A stretch of DNA of 64,000 nucleotides, taken from NCBI GenBank assembly GCA_963281255.1, contig OY725495.1, positions 3,596,001-3,660,000 on the forward strand, written 5' to 3'. This document shows, piece by piece, positions 50,519 to 60,816 of this stretch; within the stretch, counting starts at the first letter, position 1, and the number at the start of each line of letters is the position of its first letter. A model generated the notes under the pieces. It was given only the letters and a program-made list of their open reading frames with translations, made no database searches and was not told the origin of the DNA. A program made the translations under genes and the position numbers. Source of the stretch: Aphrocallistes beatrix (taxonomy: Eukaryota > Porifera > Hexactinellida > Sceptrulophora > Aphrocallistidae).

Positions 50519-50932
50519 CCAGTTTGCATTCCATACAACTCTATACACTTGGTAACCTGATCATTTATTCTTACGTACCCAAATATTATATATATATTAT
50601 GCTACATGTATTTTATCTCAGACGGAGTTAGGAAAAGACTTCCCACACTTTTGGGAAATCTCAGTATTGCACATTTTGAGTGCTTCATGATAAAATTCAA
50701 TCTGGATGGGATCCATAGATACACAGTGGAGCCTCCGAATAACGGACACATTGGGGACATATCTTTTGTCTGTTAGAGAGAGATATCCGCTTCTTGGAAG
50801 TGCTTAACTATAACATAAGTCATAGCATTCTATATACTAAGGCAATGGCACTCACCAAAAAATTGGTACCATGGATTGGTTAAATACTTCAATCCTAAAA
50901 CCGTTAATTAAATAACTGTTATTATCAACTAT

Positions 50933-51431
50933 ACAAGCGCGCTTCGCTTGCTTGCGCTGCGCGGCTGGCGGACACTTTGTGTCCGCCAGAGGCTCCCTTC
51001 GGTCGCCTGGAGGTGACATTGGTTAATTAAACAGGATATATCATCTCTAAATATGTCCATCTTAGTTTTAAAATCGTTATCACTCAAAAATCACCAAATT
51101 TGTCAATTTAAAATTTTTGATGCGTAATGATGACGTCATAACAAAGTGATGAGTCATCATTTTTTGATGAAAGTCACATCATATGTGAGGTATGTTAGTA
51201 TACAGATTCTATTAAAATTTCAGCCTTCTATCTCCTATAATGGCTGAGTTATGCCCGAATAACTGTGTTGCTTAACTTGTGACAATGACGTCATAATTCC
51301 ATGATGAGTCGACATTTTGCTCTGAACTCAGAACTTACTGGAGCCATAGCCAAAAAACTCCCACATGCCAAAAATCAGCCTTCTGCGCCCGGCAGTTTCT
51401 TCAATCAATTCGTTACAGATATATACACTGA
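50933..51431 (-). mobile_element. Helitron-like segment inside element B
   Basis: Read on the minus strand it starts TCAGTGTATATATCTG, contains GAATTGATTGAAGAA as in copies C and D, and ends with a GC-rich hairpin (gcgcgcttcgcttgcttgcg on the plus strand) and CTTGT. It also holds several TGACGTCAT words. It is shorter than C and D and differs in the middle. Confidence 0.6.
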
Positions 51432-51984
51432 AGTTTTTCAATTTCCTAAAGATGGTGCTCGTCGTGAAAATGGTATCGAGCCATTCCAAGACGTGTGAAT
51501 ACTACCAGAACAACAAGATCACGGGTGAGTGATTTCTTAAGTAATGTAGTTCATTATTCTAGAATCATGCATATATACATACTCAAGTTGGGTAGAAACA
51601 ATTGACTGAATTTAAAAGACCAAGAAAAAGTGTTGCCTTCCCCAAATTTAATAAATGCAATCCTCGTTACTACAAAAACGTGGGCATAAATACCTTTTTT
51701 TAAATTCGGACAAGTGCAATTTAACTAAACGTGCTCCAAATTAACATCGGGACATTTCGCCTTTCCAACCTAACAAGCCTGCTGGTTGTCAGGTTGGAAA
51801 GGCGAAATGTAATTTTGGCCCTTAAGATTTTCTATTAGTCAACTTCAGCCGGACTGTTAGCTTATATGATGGATAAGAACAGTGTAGACCAGAACTAAAC
51901 TGTTGAGTTCTTGAAATTCGTTAATGATGTTTAGGAGATGTTCAATGTGAATTGGGTAGGGAAGAATAGTCGTTTAACGACGAT

Positions 51985-52138
51985 CATAGGCGTAACTATT
52001 TTGATTTTTTCATGGTTAGCTGGGGTGGCGAGATTTGTAAACATATATCAAACTAATGTGGCATGTCACCCCAAGTCAACATAACATTTAGGTATGTGGT
52101 GGCACGCTACCCCTGCCACCCCTGGAGTTACACCTATG
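51985..52138. mobile_element. hAT-like MITE in element B (copy of 2982-3135)
   Basis: Ends CATAGGCGTAACT and AGTTACACCTATG with 8-bp flanks ACGACGAT and ACGACGAT. Same insertion site as in element A. Confidence 0.8.
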
Positions 52139-52420
52139 ACGACGATGTATCTGCACCCTCAGCAGAAATTTAAAACCTTTATTCTGGCTCTTCCCGTACT
52201 AATATTATTCATTTGGCATGTGCTACTATGGAACTAAAACATTGTATTTATACACTTCTAATAAAGTTAAGATCTATATATAATGCACTAGTATTGAAAC
52301 AAGAGAATAGTAAACTGGCTAAATTCAAGAACTAATTTATTATATTCTTTGTTTATTTAGTCAACTTCACAGACTGTAGAAATCAACTTCACAGACTGTA
52401 GAAATCAACTTCACAGACTG

Positions 52421-52563
52421 TTGACTTGACTTGACTTGAAGTCAAGTCAAGTCAAGTCAAGTCAAGTCAAGTCAAGTCAAGTCAAGTCAAGTCAAGTCAT
52501 GTCATGTCATGCCATGTCATGTCATGTCATGTCATGTCATGTCATGTCAAGTCAAGTCAAGTC
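52421..52563. repeat. Pentamer array in element B with an inversion point
   Basis: TTGAC units switch to GTCAA units at 52440, making a head-to-head palindrome of about 20 bp per arm. The remainder is GTCAA/GTCAT as in element A. Three direct copies of a 24-bp unit containing acttcacagactgt precede it (52362-52421). Confidence 0.85.
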
Positions 52564-53084
52564 TGTCCCTCAAGCTAAGTCAAGTCTGTCTCTCAAGCTA
52601 AGTCAAGTCTGTCCCTCAAGTCTCAATATTGTGATTAGCTATTCTTTTGATATTTTGTATGTATTAAGTATTAAATAATTCAACTATGTGCATTAAAAAC
52701 CAAATAATATATCTCATTTCAATTGTTCTGAAATAATAGTTAGTTTGTCAGGGTGGGTGAATGCCTAAATTGATGGAAAATTGAAATGTCTACAATATCA
52801 AAATTATTGGTTTTGAAGTATTTAACCAATCCATGGTACAAATTTTTTGGTGAGTGCCATTGCCTTAGTATATAGAATGCTATGCATACGTATATGGTAA
52901 ATTCATTCCGTTCTATGATATTTGTCTGTTGTGGGAGACTCCACTGTACTATACTACACAAACTCTACTCAAACTGATTCATGGTCTTTCCCAGGCTTTG
53001 ATCTTAACTTAACGGCGGCCTACCTGTTTAGGAGTAGTGAAAGCTGATTTTATGTTCTGATAATGAAATCTCATATTTCAGGTG

Positions 53085-55513
53085 ATGGCCCTTAAACGGG
53101 CTTTACTAGTTCCTCGCCATTTCTCTCTCCGCCTCTCTGCTATGTGTCCCCTCTACCCTCTACGTGCTGACTCCACCCGTGCCCAATCCTATACGAGCAG
53201 TTCAGGAGAACATTCCAATGTCTGGAAATACTCTCTGGTTGCTGGGGGTATCTTGTTCTCTGGGCTAGTGTTACACAAGCGAGGAGATAGAGTTTTGTGC
53301 GAGCCTGACAATGTTCTGAAAGAGAAGACCGAGGCTTTCACAAAGAGGTATACTCTGAATTATGAGAACAGAATTAGGATGTACTCCCTGCCGGACAAGA
53401 TATTCAGGTTTTTTACAATAATATCATTATCAAGTTTAATAGATGCATATTTTAGAAGTAATTTTAATTTAAAAATCCTCATAATTTGAAACATTGGCTG
53501 ATATCCAAGGTAATTTTGGATGTCCAGTCTTTCAGAAAAAAATGCTATACTCGATAAGGTTATGATGTTGATTCTATCAGGTATTTCGCTTCCATCCAAG
53601 TTGAGTTTCCAGACGGCCGTACGGAGGTATTCATGAATCCAGACGATTTCGTCCGTTCCATAATTCCGAATGAAATGCAGCCTAAAGAAGTGGACCTCGA
53701 CCACTTCCACAAAGCCAAATGGGGGTCTCCGACACTAGAAGCCCTCTCATCTTGCAAGGCCACAAACGACACTCGTTTCTTCCACACACTTTCCACTGAG
53801 AGCAATGGACTAATTTCTCTGTCCGAGTACATATTCCTACTCACCATACTAATGGTGCCGAAAAGAAAATTAGAGCTAATATTTAAAGCTATTGACAAGT
53901 CTGGAGATAATTTGATTGAGTTCGAAGAGTTCCAACAGATTCAGCAATTGATTCGATCTAATTATTCTGGACTCAATGTCGTATCTTCTTCTCTAAACTC
54001 AACTGGTGGACTAGGTGTGTTACCTCTATGACTGATGCTACCATATGTTAGCATATCAAGTATCAATGAAGTTACTAGCATTGAGGAATTTTGTTTGAGA
54101 AATATTCCTCTATTCCTGATATTCTTTAATGTTGTTATTTTAGGTGAATACTTGTTTGGGAAAGATCGCTCAAAAAAATTAAGTCTTGAAGAGTTTGAGA
54201 ACTTCTATGAAGATATCCATCATGACATAATCAAGATGGAATTCAACATTTACAAGCCTGTTAACGGTAAACTCTCTGAATACAATTTCTCAAAATTTCT
54301 GATCAACAGTTGCGATTTTAAACAAGATAAAGTTGAAGAGTATCTGGAGAGGATAGAAAGTTCATTTGGCAAAAAGTTAGTGACTGGCATTCCATACGAA
54401 GAAGTTGAGAAATTGATGATAGCAGTTAAAGATATAAGCGAGATTGATAGAGCATTTCATATGTACTTTATGGGAGGATTATCCATACCGCAGGATGAGT
54501 TCAAGTGAGTTTCTTTTAAATTTATTCTTTTAATCGTGTTTTACTTTTTCCTCCGTTAGCCCTGGAATGTGTAGCGTCATTTCCGGTTTAAGCCATTTTG
54601 GGCGGGGAAGCCATAAAAATTCGGGGTATTTACTATAAATAGAAAAGACCCCAAGCCATCTGGGGGTTTTAATCGAAGCGTGAATGAAGAAATTGGCATA
54701 TGATACTAAACTAGTAGTAGGAATAGCATGAATTAATAGTATCCATTGTCCATCTATTAAAAATACAGTAGATCCTCGTATAGACGAACACAGACACTGC
54801 AAACTACGGACAGTACGAACACATATTGTATCCCCTACGGAGGAAAATGTATGTGAATCACCTCGGTTAATACGAATAAATTTAGACGTCCCTGGTGTTC
54901 ATATTTACGAGGTTCTACTGTAGTAAGAATATCACGATAATACTTGTAGAAGTAAGTTGACTAATTCATAAAAAAATGGCAAAGAATTATGAATTATTCC
55001 AATAATTCATAATCCTCAAATATGAATTATTCGAAAAATTCATTCATATAATTCATGATATTTTCTTGTAAAAAACTCTGAATAATTCTTCTCAGGCTTG
55101 ATGAATTATGAATTATTCGAATTATTCATAATTCATGAATTAGTCAACTTAGGTAGAAATATCATATGTAACAGGTCCAAGGAGTACACATAGCGAAAAA
55201 GGTTGAGACCACTGCCTGAGTGTATGGTTGATCTTTACTGATGGTGTGTACGTACATTATATCCTTCTGAAATAGATATGTGATCAGCTGTGTAACCAAT
55301 GTCAATCTGGACAGCCATCTTGTCGACGTTCTCTTCAAGCTTCTTGATCAAGACGGAGACGGTATGCTGAGTAGAAAGGAGTTCGTACGTGTGATAAAGC
55401 GCAGAACTTCTAGAGGTTTTAATAAACCGAGAGATTTCGGTTTTGCCAGAGCTGTTTCGGCTGTCTTTGAGTGTGGAAAGAAAATCAACCCTCTCATTTC
55501 AAGAACTGATTAA
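53085..55513 (+). CDS. MICU1: Mitochondrial calcium uptake protein, MICU1 family, four exons
   Basis: Exons 53085-53407, 53581-54014, 54144-54504 and 55276-55513 give about 450 residues. The N-terminus is basic with Ser/Arg (MALKRALLVPRHFSLRLSAM), fitting mitochondrial import, followed by a hydrophobic segment (YSLVAGGILFSGLVL). Family marks are YENRIRMYSLPDKIFRYFA, EVFMNPDDFVRSIIPNE and two EF-hands, DKSGDNLIEFEE (first) and DQDGDGMLSRKEF (second), both with acidic 1, 3, 5 and 12 positions largely intact. The end matches MICU1 (RGFNKPRDFGFARAV). MICU1 gates the calcium uniporter in the intermembrane space. An acceptor (TTTCAG) 3 bases before the ATG implies a leader exon upstream. MICU2/MICU3 cannot be excluded. 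Confidence 0.93.
54555..54677. mobile_element. Dispersed repeat with TATAAATAG, copy 1
   Basis: Shares about 95 bp with 63829-63962, including tgtagcgtcatttcc, gtttaagccatttt, ggggaagccata and actataaatagaaaa. Its right border gggggttttaatcg matches the left border (gattaaaaccc) of the other copy inverted, so it has TIRs. It sits in MICU1 intron 3. Confidence 0.6.
54766..54920. mobile_element. pogo-like MITE, TA duplication
   Basis: Ends CAGTAGATCCTCGTATAGAC and the complement of CAGTAGAACCTCGTAAATAT, with TA on both sides. 155 bp in MICU1 intron 3. Confidence 0.8.
54953..55151. mobile_element. AT-rich foldback MITE
   Basis: Ends TAAGTTGACTAATTCAT and ATGAATTAGTCAACTTA are exact inverted repeats, with multiple AATTCATAATTC-type inverted words inside. 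Flanks tgtagaag and ggtagaaa are a possible degraded duplication. Confidence 0.7.
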
Positions 55514-56212
55514 TTAAATTTCCTTCTTCTTAAGTTGGTTCCTTATTCAATTATTTTAAAGTTATTCGATCGATTAAAATACATTTGCAATGCATAAAAG
55601 TAAATTTAAAATACACGGAATGCTTTGTATAGAATTTTTGAGACCTAACTCTTTTTGGAATTTCTAGAGAAGCATACCTGTATTGTGAATGGCGGAACTT
55701 TCGTCCCTGGAATTTTCGTCCCCGGAATTTTTGTCCCTGGAATTTTCGTCCCCTGAAATGTCCCTTTCGCACCTACTGATTTCTCAATCAAAATGCCTCA
55801 TTTTCAAACATACTCCACTCCAAAAGCCTCACTTTCCGTTCCTGACATATCAATGCCTCTTTATTTTAGTCTCTAATGAGACAAAAGTTCCGGGGACGAA
55901 AATTCCAGGGACGAAAGTTCCGCTACCCTGTATTGTGTATAATCCAGGTAATAAGATGACTTAAGGTATCAAATACGAAAAAAACACTTCCTAAAAAATT
56001 AATTTGCATACCTCTTTGAGGTAATAGCTATCGTCATTCGAACAAAATAATCACTTACTTTTCCTACCATTTTGTAATGGATATTGTGGTAGTTTTTAAC
56101 ATTGGTTAACGAATTGAATTTCATTTCTCATTTATATTCTAATTGAATAAACACACAATTAGAGATCTATTTTAAAAATTCTATTAAAAGAAATTAGTAA
56201 TATATCATTACA
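55514..56212. other. Intergenic between MICU1 and the SHARPIN-like gene
   Basis: Mostly AT-rich and includes the MITE at 55689-55930. No gene is seen. Confidence 0.4.
55689..55930. mobile_element. hAT-like MITE, duplication TATTGTGA/TATTGTGT
   Basis: The inverted arms GCGGAACTTTCGTCCCTGG are about 45 bp. The right end is intact (…CCGCTACCCTG, i.e. CAGGGTAGCGG inwards) and the left end has lost a few bases. TATTGTGA lies at 55681-55688 and TATTGTGT at 55931-55938. Confidence 0.75.
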
Positions 56213-57394
56213 ATGGAAGGTGATATGGCCCAACTCCCAAAACCAAATTTCCTTGGTAACAACAAACCGAGAGTTGTATCGCAGCGACAACATGATCCAA
56301 TCCACATTCAAATCCCCTGCTCAGTCTCCATCTACGTCAATCAACAATGGGTGTTAGTCAACCAAGAAGCTATCATCCAACTCCTCAACCATCCATCTGG
56401 TGCAGGTGACGGAGTGAACAAAGAAGTTATTCGTGTCCTGGATTTACAAAATCGCCCTGTTCTATTTCAGGCTTTGACCAAACTGAAATGGAGCAAACTG
56501 ACTGAGGTAGCTTATGAGCTAGATATCCTCAACGAAAACAGAGATATATTAGACGTGTATGCAATTCGGTTCTGTAGTGGAGAAGATACTGCGAGGTTTA
56601 ACCAGGTGTTTGAAGAGATAAATAATCGAAAAGCAGCTGGTTTATCTCCATTTTTACAGCCATTAGCTGACGCCATTCGGCGTGGAGATTACGAAGATGC
56701 TTGCGCTCGTTTCAAGTTTTTGTGTGAATTCCCCGATAGAGATCGTAAAATTAGAATAAGAGCAGAGAAACCTTTAACTCAAGAAGAGATTGAAATGCAG
56801 AAATCAGTGCAATTGTCCATCCCTGTTGAGAACTGTGATGGGAGTCAGTGCGAGATTATGCTGAGAGTTCCCAAAGACTCAACTATCGCAGATTTGAAAC
56901 AGATAATGTATCTGAAATACGAGATTCCGGTAGAAGTACAGAAGTGGTTGGATGAACAGAGTCTCCTTAAAAACTCGGAACCGGTTCTGGATAAGGTCGG
57001 AGAACCAAGGAAGATCTTCCTCTACATTCTAAACGCAGCTAAAGTCGGTTTAAATCAGGTGGAATTCCAAGCCAATTTGGAACTGTCTAAGCAGAACCTA
57101 CAGAAGAAACAGCTCCAAGCTCAACTTCCAATTGATGAAGAAGAGGTGCCAATGGCACAGTCACGACGCGATGATTTTACAGTTGATCCTCCACAAAATC
57201 CATACAACCCCATGTCAATACCACCTGGTCCCAGTCCTATGATGCCATCTCCGGATACCCCGCCCACTGAACCAGTCTTTGTGGAACATGTTATATGGAG
57301 CTGTCCTGACCTGGCTTGTCACCATGTTAATGCATGGGAGAATTCCAAGTGTGAGAAATGTAGGCGAGACCGTCCAATCGGACCTCCTAATTAG
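56213..57394 (+). CDS. SHARPIN-like protein (PH-like, ubiquitin-like and NZF-type zinc finger)
   Basis: An intronless 393-residue frame, nearly the length of human SHARPIN. Residues ~35-130 look like a PH/EVH1-type fold (SVSIYVNQQWVLVNQ, DVYAIRFCSGEDTARF). Residues ~195-275 are a ubiquitin-like domain (VQLSIPVENCDGSQCEIMLR, DSTIADLKQIMYLKYEIPVE, RKIFLYIL). Pro/Met-rich linker ~310-355. Residues ~360-385 are a RanBP2/NZF-type finger, WSCPDLACHHVNAWENSKC followed by EKC. This order is that of SHARPIN, the LUBAC subunit in linear ubiquitination. RBCK1/HOIL-1L would have an RBR after the finger, and none is present. The finger has C-x4-C spacing and HH where ubiquitin-binding NZFs have TF, so ubiquitin binding is doubtful. 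AATAAA at 57671 may be its polyadenylation signal. Confidence 0.75.
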   Translation: MEGDMAQLPKPNFLGNNKPRVVSQRQHDPIHIQIPCSVSIYVNQQWVLVNQEAIIQLLNHPSGAGDGVNKEVIRVLDLQNRPVLFQALTKLKWSKLTEVAYELDILNENRDILDVYAIRFCSGEDTARFNQVFEEINNRKAAGLSPFLQPLADAIRRGDYEDACARFKFLCEFPDRDRKIRIRAEKPLTQEEIEMQKSVQLSIPVENCDGSQCEIMLRVPKDSTIADLKQIMYLKYEIPVEVQKWLDEQSLLKNSEPVLDKVGEPRKIFLYILNAAKVGLNQVEFQANLELSKQNLQKKQLQAQLPIDEEEVPMAQSRRDDFTVDPPQNPYNPMSIPPGPSPMMPSPDTPPTEPVFVEHVIWSCPDLACHHVNAWENSKCEKCRRDRPIGPPN

Positions 57395-57729
57395 CCCACC
57401 TAACCTTTCTAAACTGACTTACAGTGTGTTGTGACGGTGTGTTTATAAATACATACGTAATGGAACCTAACTAAGTAAATAGCTAAATTGATTGGAACTC
57501 TCCATTATGAGGCATCGTATTTTGTATTGTTTTATTTTGTAAGGATAATTTAAAAGATGAAATTTAGAGAATGAAAATGTTTGCTGTGCCTATTTATTTT
57601 TCAAAAGTTTTTACCAAATAATATCACCCTCTTTGGAGACAATTATTAAAGTGTGAGTATTTATATCTAGAATAAATATTTAAATTTTATTACTTTATAT
57701 AAAATCAGTAGCTAAATCAAATTAGAGAC

Positions 57730-57915
57730 ATGGAACACTCAGATCAAAGTAAATGCACTGATTCCTCTAAGAATCCGTCCGACCTCACTCTGACAGATCA
57801 CTTGAACAAGAAACTTCTGCAAGCCTTCAAAACTGCATTGGAGACTCCTGGAAATAAAATCCCTCAGTCAGAGCCAATCGACTCACTCGAGAATGCAGAC
57901 GTTTGGAAAGATTGA
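57730..57915 (+). CDS. Small 61-residue protein, unidentified
   Basis: A short frame starting MEHSDQSKCTDSSKNPSD with one amphipathic helix (LTDHLNKKLLQAFKTALE) and an acidic end (ENADVWKD). It is hydrophilic and has no membrane segment. It lies 335 bases after the SHARPIN-like stop on the same strand, just after a polyadenylation-like AATAAA. The composition is protein-like and better than the surrounding AT-rich DNA, but I do not recognise it. Confidence 0.35.
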   Translation: MEHSDQSKCTDSSKNPSDLTLTDHLNKKLLQAFKTALETPGNKIPQSEPIDSLENADVWKD

Positions 57916-58510
57916 ATTTCCAAACTAATAGTGTGTATATTATATTCTATATTTAGTATGTGACTAGCACTTGAGTAATTGATGTACTAATTTATGATAA
58001 TGACCAACTGAAATGTACGTACGTAGTATACCATACATACACGTATGTAACTCTAGACTTGATAGAATGGTTTTCTATAGTGAACGACCGAAACCAGTAT
58101 TTTACCGAAACCGAATTTCGGTATTTCGGTCACAATTTGCAAGACAATACATACTATTTTATATTTAATCAAGGTGCATAAACATAACTAATCACTAATT
58201 CATTAAGTATGTAGATATATTGTGTAACTAGATTCTAATAAATGAAATTAACTTTGGGTAGGTTTTCTCTACAAAATAATATTTTTTCCGCATTTGCTGG
58301 GAGTAATCTGTTCATTACTCAGAAATTCTGAGTCAGAATTTAATCATGATTTCGGTGAAGTCACCGATACCGAAATTCGGCCGAAACCGAAACCGAAATT
58401 TCGGTCGTTCACTAGTTTTCTAAGTAATTCCTTTTCTGCAGTTATAATGACTCCACACCCACAGCGTAATTATATATTTGTTACGTCAATTATGTGGATA
58501 TGTAACGTAT
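57916..58510. other. Intergenic, mostly one MITE
   Basis: Apart from the hAT-like MITE at 58078-58414, nothing is recognised. Confidence 0.4.
58078..58414. mobile_element. hAT-like MITE, 8-bp duplication GTTTTCTA
   Basis: Ends TAGTGAACGACCGAAACC and TTTCGGTCGTTCACTA. GTTTTCTA flanks both sides exactly (58070-58077, 58415-58422). Subterminal repeats of CCGAAACCGAA are present, with no coding capacity. Confidence 0.9.
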
Positions 58511-58837
58511 TTAGACATGATGATATGACATAGTACCATTTGGAATTATTCCGACATTAGGAAATGCGTGGATCAAATGTTCCCGTATTGAAATGGTTGC
58601 TATGATTACGTTCATGGTGCATGTAAAGAAGCAAACAATGATCAGCACGATCAACCAAACTCCACAGATCCCTAATCTCATGGCATTATGCAAGGTATCG
58701 TGAGAACAGTTTCTGTTTGGAAGTCTTTTGTGCTTGTTTTCCGGAGTTCTGAAACTTGATGTGTTAACTCTACCAACTAATACAGTTTGTGAATAGTCTG
58801 GGAACTCCTTCGTTAAAAGTCTGTCTGTTTCTGACAT
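58511..58837 (-). CDS. Small single-span membrane protein, unidentified
   Basis: A 108-residue frame starting MSETDRLLTKEFPDYSQ. ETDRLL fits the acidic dileucine sorting pattern, and a basic stretch (NKHKRLPNR) precedes one strong membrane segment at ~55-82 (GICGVWLIVLIIVCFFTC). The short tail has two Asn-x-Ser/Thr-like spots (NGTMS). Basic residues before the span favour a cytosolic N-terminus. It lies on the opposite strand to its neighbours. The family is not recognised, but the organisation is too ordered for a chance frame. Confidence 0.45.
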   Translation of the reverse strand: MSETDRLLTKEFPDYSQTVLVGRVNTSSFRTPENKHKRLPNRNCSHDTLHNAMRLGICGVWLIVLIIVCFFTCTMNVIIATISIREHLIHAFPNVGIIPNGTMSYHHV

Positions 58838-59536
58838 TTGAATTGGCTAACTGGTAGTTTTAGTTTTCAGGCGAAAGAAGGGGTGACAGAAGTGTGTAAT
58901 ATATAAATTTAGAAGAATTTAGCCGCTAGGTTATGCACATCTTCTATTTATTCTTCTGTCGGAGTATGGTAACCTCAGAGTATATCTATGCTAGCTGAGA
59001 TAGAACCCGATCAGCTCTTTCTTATTCTGTATTATTGTGCTAGAATGACTTTGGAATTTCTCAACGAAGTTCTATCAAAATAACTAATCTTACATAATAT
59101 TTATTAATCGTAGCTCGTGACATTATGTCTACCCAAGGATATTATGTATACTGCTTGCTAATAAGAAACAATATTATATCATTGCAGACTCGAGGTAGAG
59201 GAGAGTATGTTTATTGAATATTTGCTAATAGTATAATCTACTTGATAATGCTGTTAAAGATATGATACTACACATGGAATGTTTTAGGACTTTTCTTAAA
59301 ATAATCAAAACCATAATGGTTCTACCTAAATTTATATTTTGTTGTAATAAATTTTCAAATTTTTAGGAATTAAATCATTTGATTAATTCGATAGGTGCTT
59401 TTTTAAAAAAAAATACTATTCACTGTATATATATAAATTCATAAACTGTACTTATATATCTACTGTGGTAGAAATAAAAAGTTTTATTGTGTAACATTGT
59501 AAAACTTCTGATCTAGCACAGTAGAACAGAGCAATC
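58838..59536. other. Divergent intergenic region
   Basis: AT-rich 0.7 kb between the small membrane-protein gene (minus) and PFDN4 (plus). It should hold both promoters. No repeat is recognised. Confidence 0.4.
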
Positions 59537-59932
59537 ATGTCAGTTTCAAAGGAGAAAGCTGACGGAGTTAGTGTCAAGAAAGAAGATCAGGGAAAAATTA
59601 ATAAGTTTGCCCGTAAGAACGCCCTCCTACAAGAGTTGAAAGATGAACTGAAGAGCAAGATGGATATCCTCCGAGACATTGAAGAAGCAGAGGCCAGCAT
59701 TTTGATGACAGATGACCCAGTACTCCCTTATAGAGTTGGAGAAGTTTTCTTCGAAATGAATCCTGATAATTGCCAAGCAATGCTAGATCAGTCTAAGAAA
59801 ACCTGCAAAGAACGGATTTCCGGTCTGGAAGAGGAGATTGTAGTGATTGAGGGGATTCTTAGTGGGTTGAAGGTGGAACTTTATGCTCGATTTGGGAATA
59901 ATATTAACTTAGAGCCCACGTCTTCAAATTAA
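59537..59932 (+). CDS. PFDN4: Prefoldin subunit 4
   Basis: An intronless 131-residue frame with the beta-type prefoldin plan: an N-terminal helix after DQGKINKFARKNALLQELKD, the hairpin strand MTDDPVLPYRVGEVFFEM, and a C-terminal helix ending LKVELYARFGNNINLE. KINKFAR and YARFGxNINLE are PFDN4 signatures. It is part of the hexameric cytosolic prefoldin that hands actin and tubulin to CCT. The length is normal (about 130). Confidence 0.96.
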   Translation: MSVSKEKADGVSVKKEDQGKINKFARKNALLQELKDELKSKMDILRDIEEAEASILMTDDPVLPYRVGEVFFEMNPDNCQAMLDQSKKTCKERISGLEEEIVVIEGILSGLKVELYARFGNNINLEPTSSN

Positions 59933-60816
59933 TGTTATTTCCTAGTCAATTAGTTGTCCTTTTGTTTGGTGATGGAGTTCATTAGTTTTGTGTGTGTTGT
60001 TTCAAGTTTTATAGCTCTATACCTCTGCTTAAAGGTTTTACACGATGTAGATTTTGAATTACAGTTAGAAAGTCATATCTCTAATGTATCATACTACTTT
60101 AGCATCCCTCTAGTCACTTACTGAGTTTCACTATCAAAAATCTCAACTCACATTTAGTGTACTCTTATACTATTATATTGCATCTATCTTCTAAGACCCG
60201 CTGTAAATCCGCTGTAGTACAGAATGCACAGTACTGAAATTAGTTAGTTTCTGGACCATAGTTCCTCTCAAATATACTATGCATGCTACAATATTTTAGA
60301 TCTTTAGGGCTACCATTATCAAAGGTCGGCTACGAATACAGAATATACGATATATTCAGACAAAAATATAAAATACTTTGCAGAGGTAGAAAATATTAGG
60401 GACTTTAATAAGCAAGGTAGAAAATTATTGAATAATAAGACAAGCTGCAGAGATGAATTGGGAATTAAGTTAGAGATGCTAATAATTAGACAATAAAATT
60501 AGATCGGTACGAAAGGATATTTAATTATAATTTCCACACCAAGTCATATGACATCAATCCCTCCTTTCTAATTCCATCTACTATGATAATATCTATAGTC
60601 ATCAGTCGATAAAAATAAGTACTCAAAAGTACTGTATTTTTCAGGAGAGCTCAAAAGTACTGTATTTTTCAGGATAGCCATAATACATAAATTAGGAGTA
60701 CGTTACTATATAATTAAGTTAGCACTTTCTATTTAGAGACCTTCCTTTTATAAATTAGGATAATATTAGTTTTAGTTGACAATTTTTTAGTTTATATCTC
60801 ATTATTTGAGGAAAGA
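59933..60816. other. Intergenic between PFDN4 and the FADD-like gene
   Basis: AT-rich. It includes a direct repeat of ctcaaaagtactgtattttt (60626 and 60650 area), two tandem copies of about 25 bp. No gene is seen. Confidence 0.4.

Larger units (their letters stand above)
50821..52884. mobile_element. TIR element B, inverted copy of element A
   Basis: 72-bp TIRs starting CATAGCATTCTATATACTAA, flanked by CATAAGT and CATACGT (6 of 7 identical). The interior from about 51440 to 52810 aligns with 2333-3690 of element A on the other strand, including the hairpin, the MITE and the pentamer array. The region corresponding to about 3690-3945 of element A is replaced by a Helitron-like segment. Confidence 0.8.
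50724..52946. mobile_element. pogo-like element split by element B
   Basis: CAGTGGAGCCTCCGAATAACGG at the left and the complement of CAGTGGAGTCTCCCACAACAG at the right form TIRs, leaving only about 160 bp once element B is set aside. The left flank reads CA rather than TA next to the TIR, so the target duplication is imperfect. Confidence 0.6.
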
